64,000 nt of DNA from an uncultured Oscillospiraceae bacterium (GTDB taxonomy: Bacteria > Bacillota > Clostridia > Oscillospirales > Ruminococcaceae): NCBI GenBank assembly GCA_910579545.1, contig CAJTVI010000003.1, forward strand, positions 37,103 through 101,102. Reading direction: 5' to 3'. Positions within the stretch are counted from its first letter, which is position 1. Each line of letters starts with the position of its first letter. A program made the position numbers and the translations under genes. Positions 63,888 through 64,000 of the stretch are shown one piece after another. Below the pieces are notes generated by a model. It saw nothing but the letters and a program-made list of their open reading frames with translations. It was not told the DNA's origin and did not search any database.

Positions 63888-64000
63888 TTAACAAAGAGTT
63901 TGATCCTGGCTCAGGACGAACGCTGGCGGCGCGCCTAACACATGCAAGTCGAACGGGGCTATTTTGGCAGAAGTTTTCGGATGGACGCTGGGATAGCTTA
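63888..64000 (+). rRNA. 16S ribosomal RNA, 5' end (partial)
   Basis: AGAGTTTGATCCTGGCTCAG begins at 63895, giving a mature 5' end near 63888. Then GACGAACGCTGGCGGCG and CATGCAAGTCGAACGGGG continue to the window edge. The V1 start fits Oscillospiraceae. The 3' part is outside the window. Confidence 0.98.

Overview
The window is a high-GC Bacillota (Clostridia) chromosome segment. The start of a 16S rRNA gene at the right end, a complete crotonyl-CoA butyrate pathway with a butyryl-CoA:acetate CoA-transferase, a CotF-like coat protein and YesM/YesN-type sugar regulators all point to a gut butyrate producer of the Oscillospiraceae (Faecalibacterium/Subdoligranulum/Gemmiger relatives). The genus cannot be fixed from the bases alone.

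Layout. 0-8.6 kb: a carbohydrate locus on the minus strand (GH88 hydrolase cut by the window edge, two CUT1-type permeases, a lipoprotein binding protein), divergent from a sensor kinase / AraC-type regulator pair whose regulator carries a 1-nt frameshift, then a YesL-like membrane protein. 8.6-10.8 kb: a complete Cas3 (HD nuclease plus helicase) with no other cas gene or array in view. 10.9-13.0 kb: a DnaJ / DUF5685 / zinc-ribbon trio. 13.2-22.1 kb: butyrate synthesis, with but on the minus strand and coaD, thlA, crt, hbd, bcd, etfB, etfA on the plus strand. 22.1-34 kb: housekeeping genes (RpiB-like isomerase, rarA, tsaD, rimI, polA, dus, YfbR-like nucleotidase) among dispersed palindromic repeats. 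34-48.3 kb: YfhO-type membrane protein, tex, CotF-like protein, the mglBAC galactose-type transporter, a large hybrid histidine kinase and a methyltransferase.

48.5-63.15 kb is a genomic island in the 3' end of a tRNA-Arg(CCG) gene. The intact tRNA (63106-63182) is at the right edge. A 45-bp copy of its 3' end (48515-48559) sits at the left edge, next to a hairpin that looks like the tRNA's original terminator. Inside are ogt, a DUF188 gene, a repeat-rich non-coding block, a RepA-like AAA ATPase, two tyrosine recombinases, a HEPN + DUF262 pair, and a type I restriction-modification operon (hsdR, a 92-codon ORF, hsdM, hsdS). The part from 54.7 kb rightwards is clearly more AT-rich than the chromosome. 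After the tRNA come tandem rRNA promoters P1 and P2 and the first ~113 nt of 16S rRNA.

How the genes work together: thlA, crt, hbd, bcd and etfBA convert two acetyl-CoA to butyryl-CoA, and but exchanges the CoA with acetate to release butyrate. The GH88 locus and mglBAC bring in sugars. The island supplies restriction and probably abortive-infection type defence. The most unusual items are the HEPN/DUF262 pair beside the RM operon, the solitary cas3, and a family of large palindromic repeats, one copy of which is split by a ~185-bp MITE-like hairpin.
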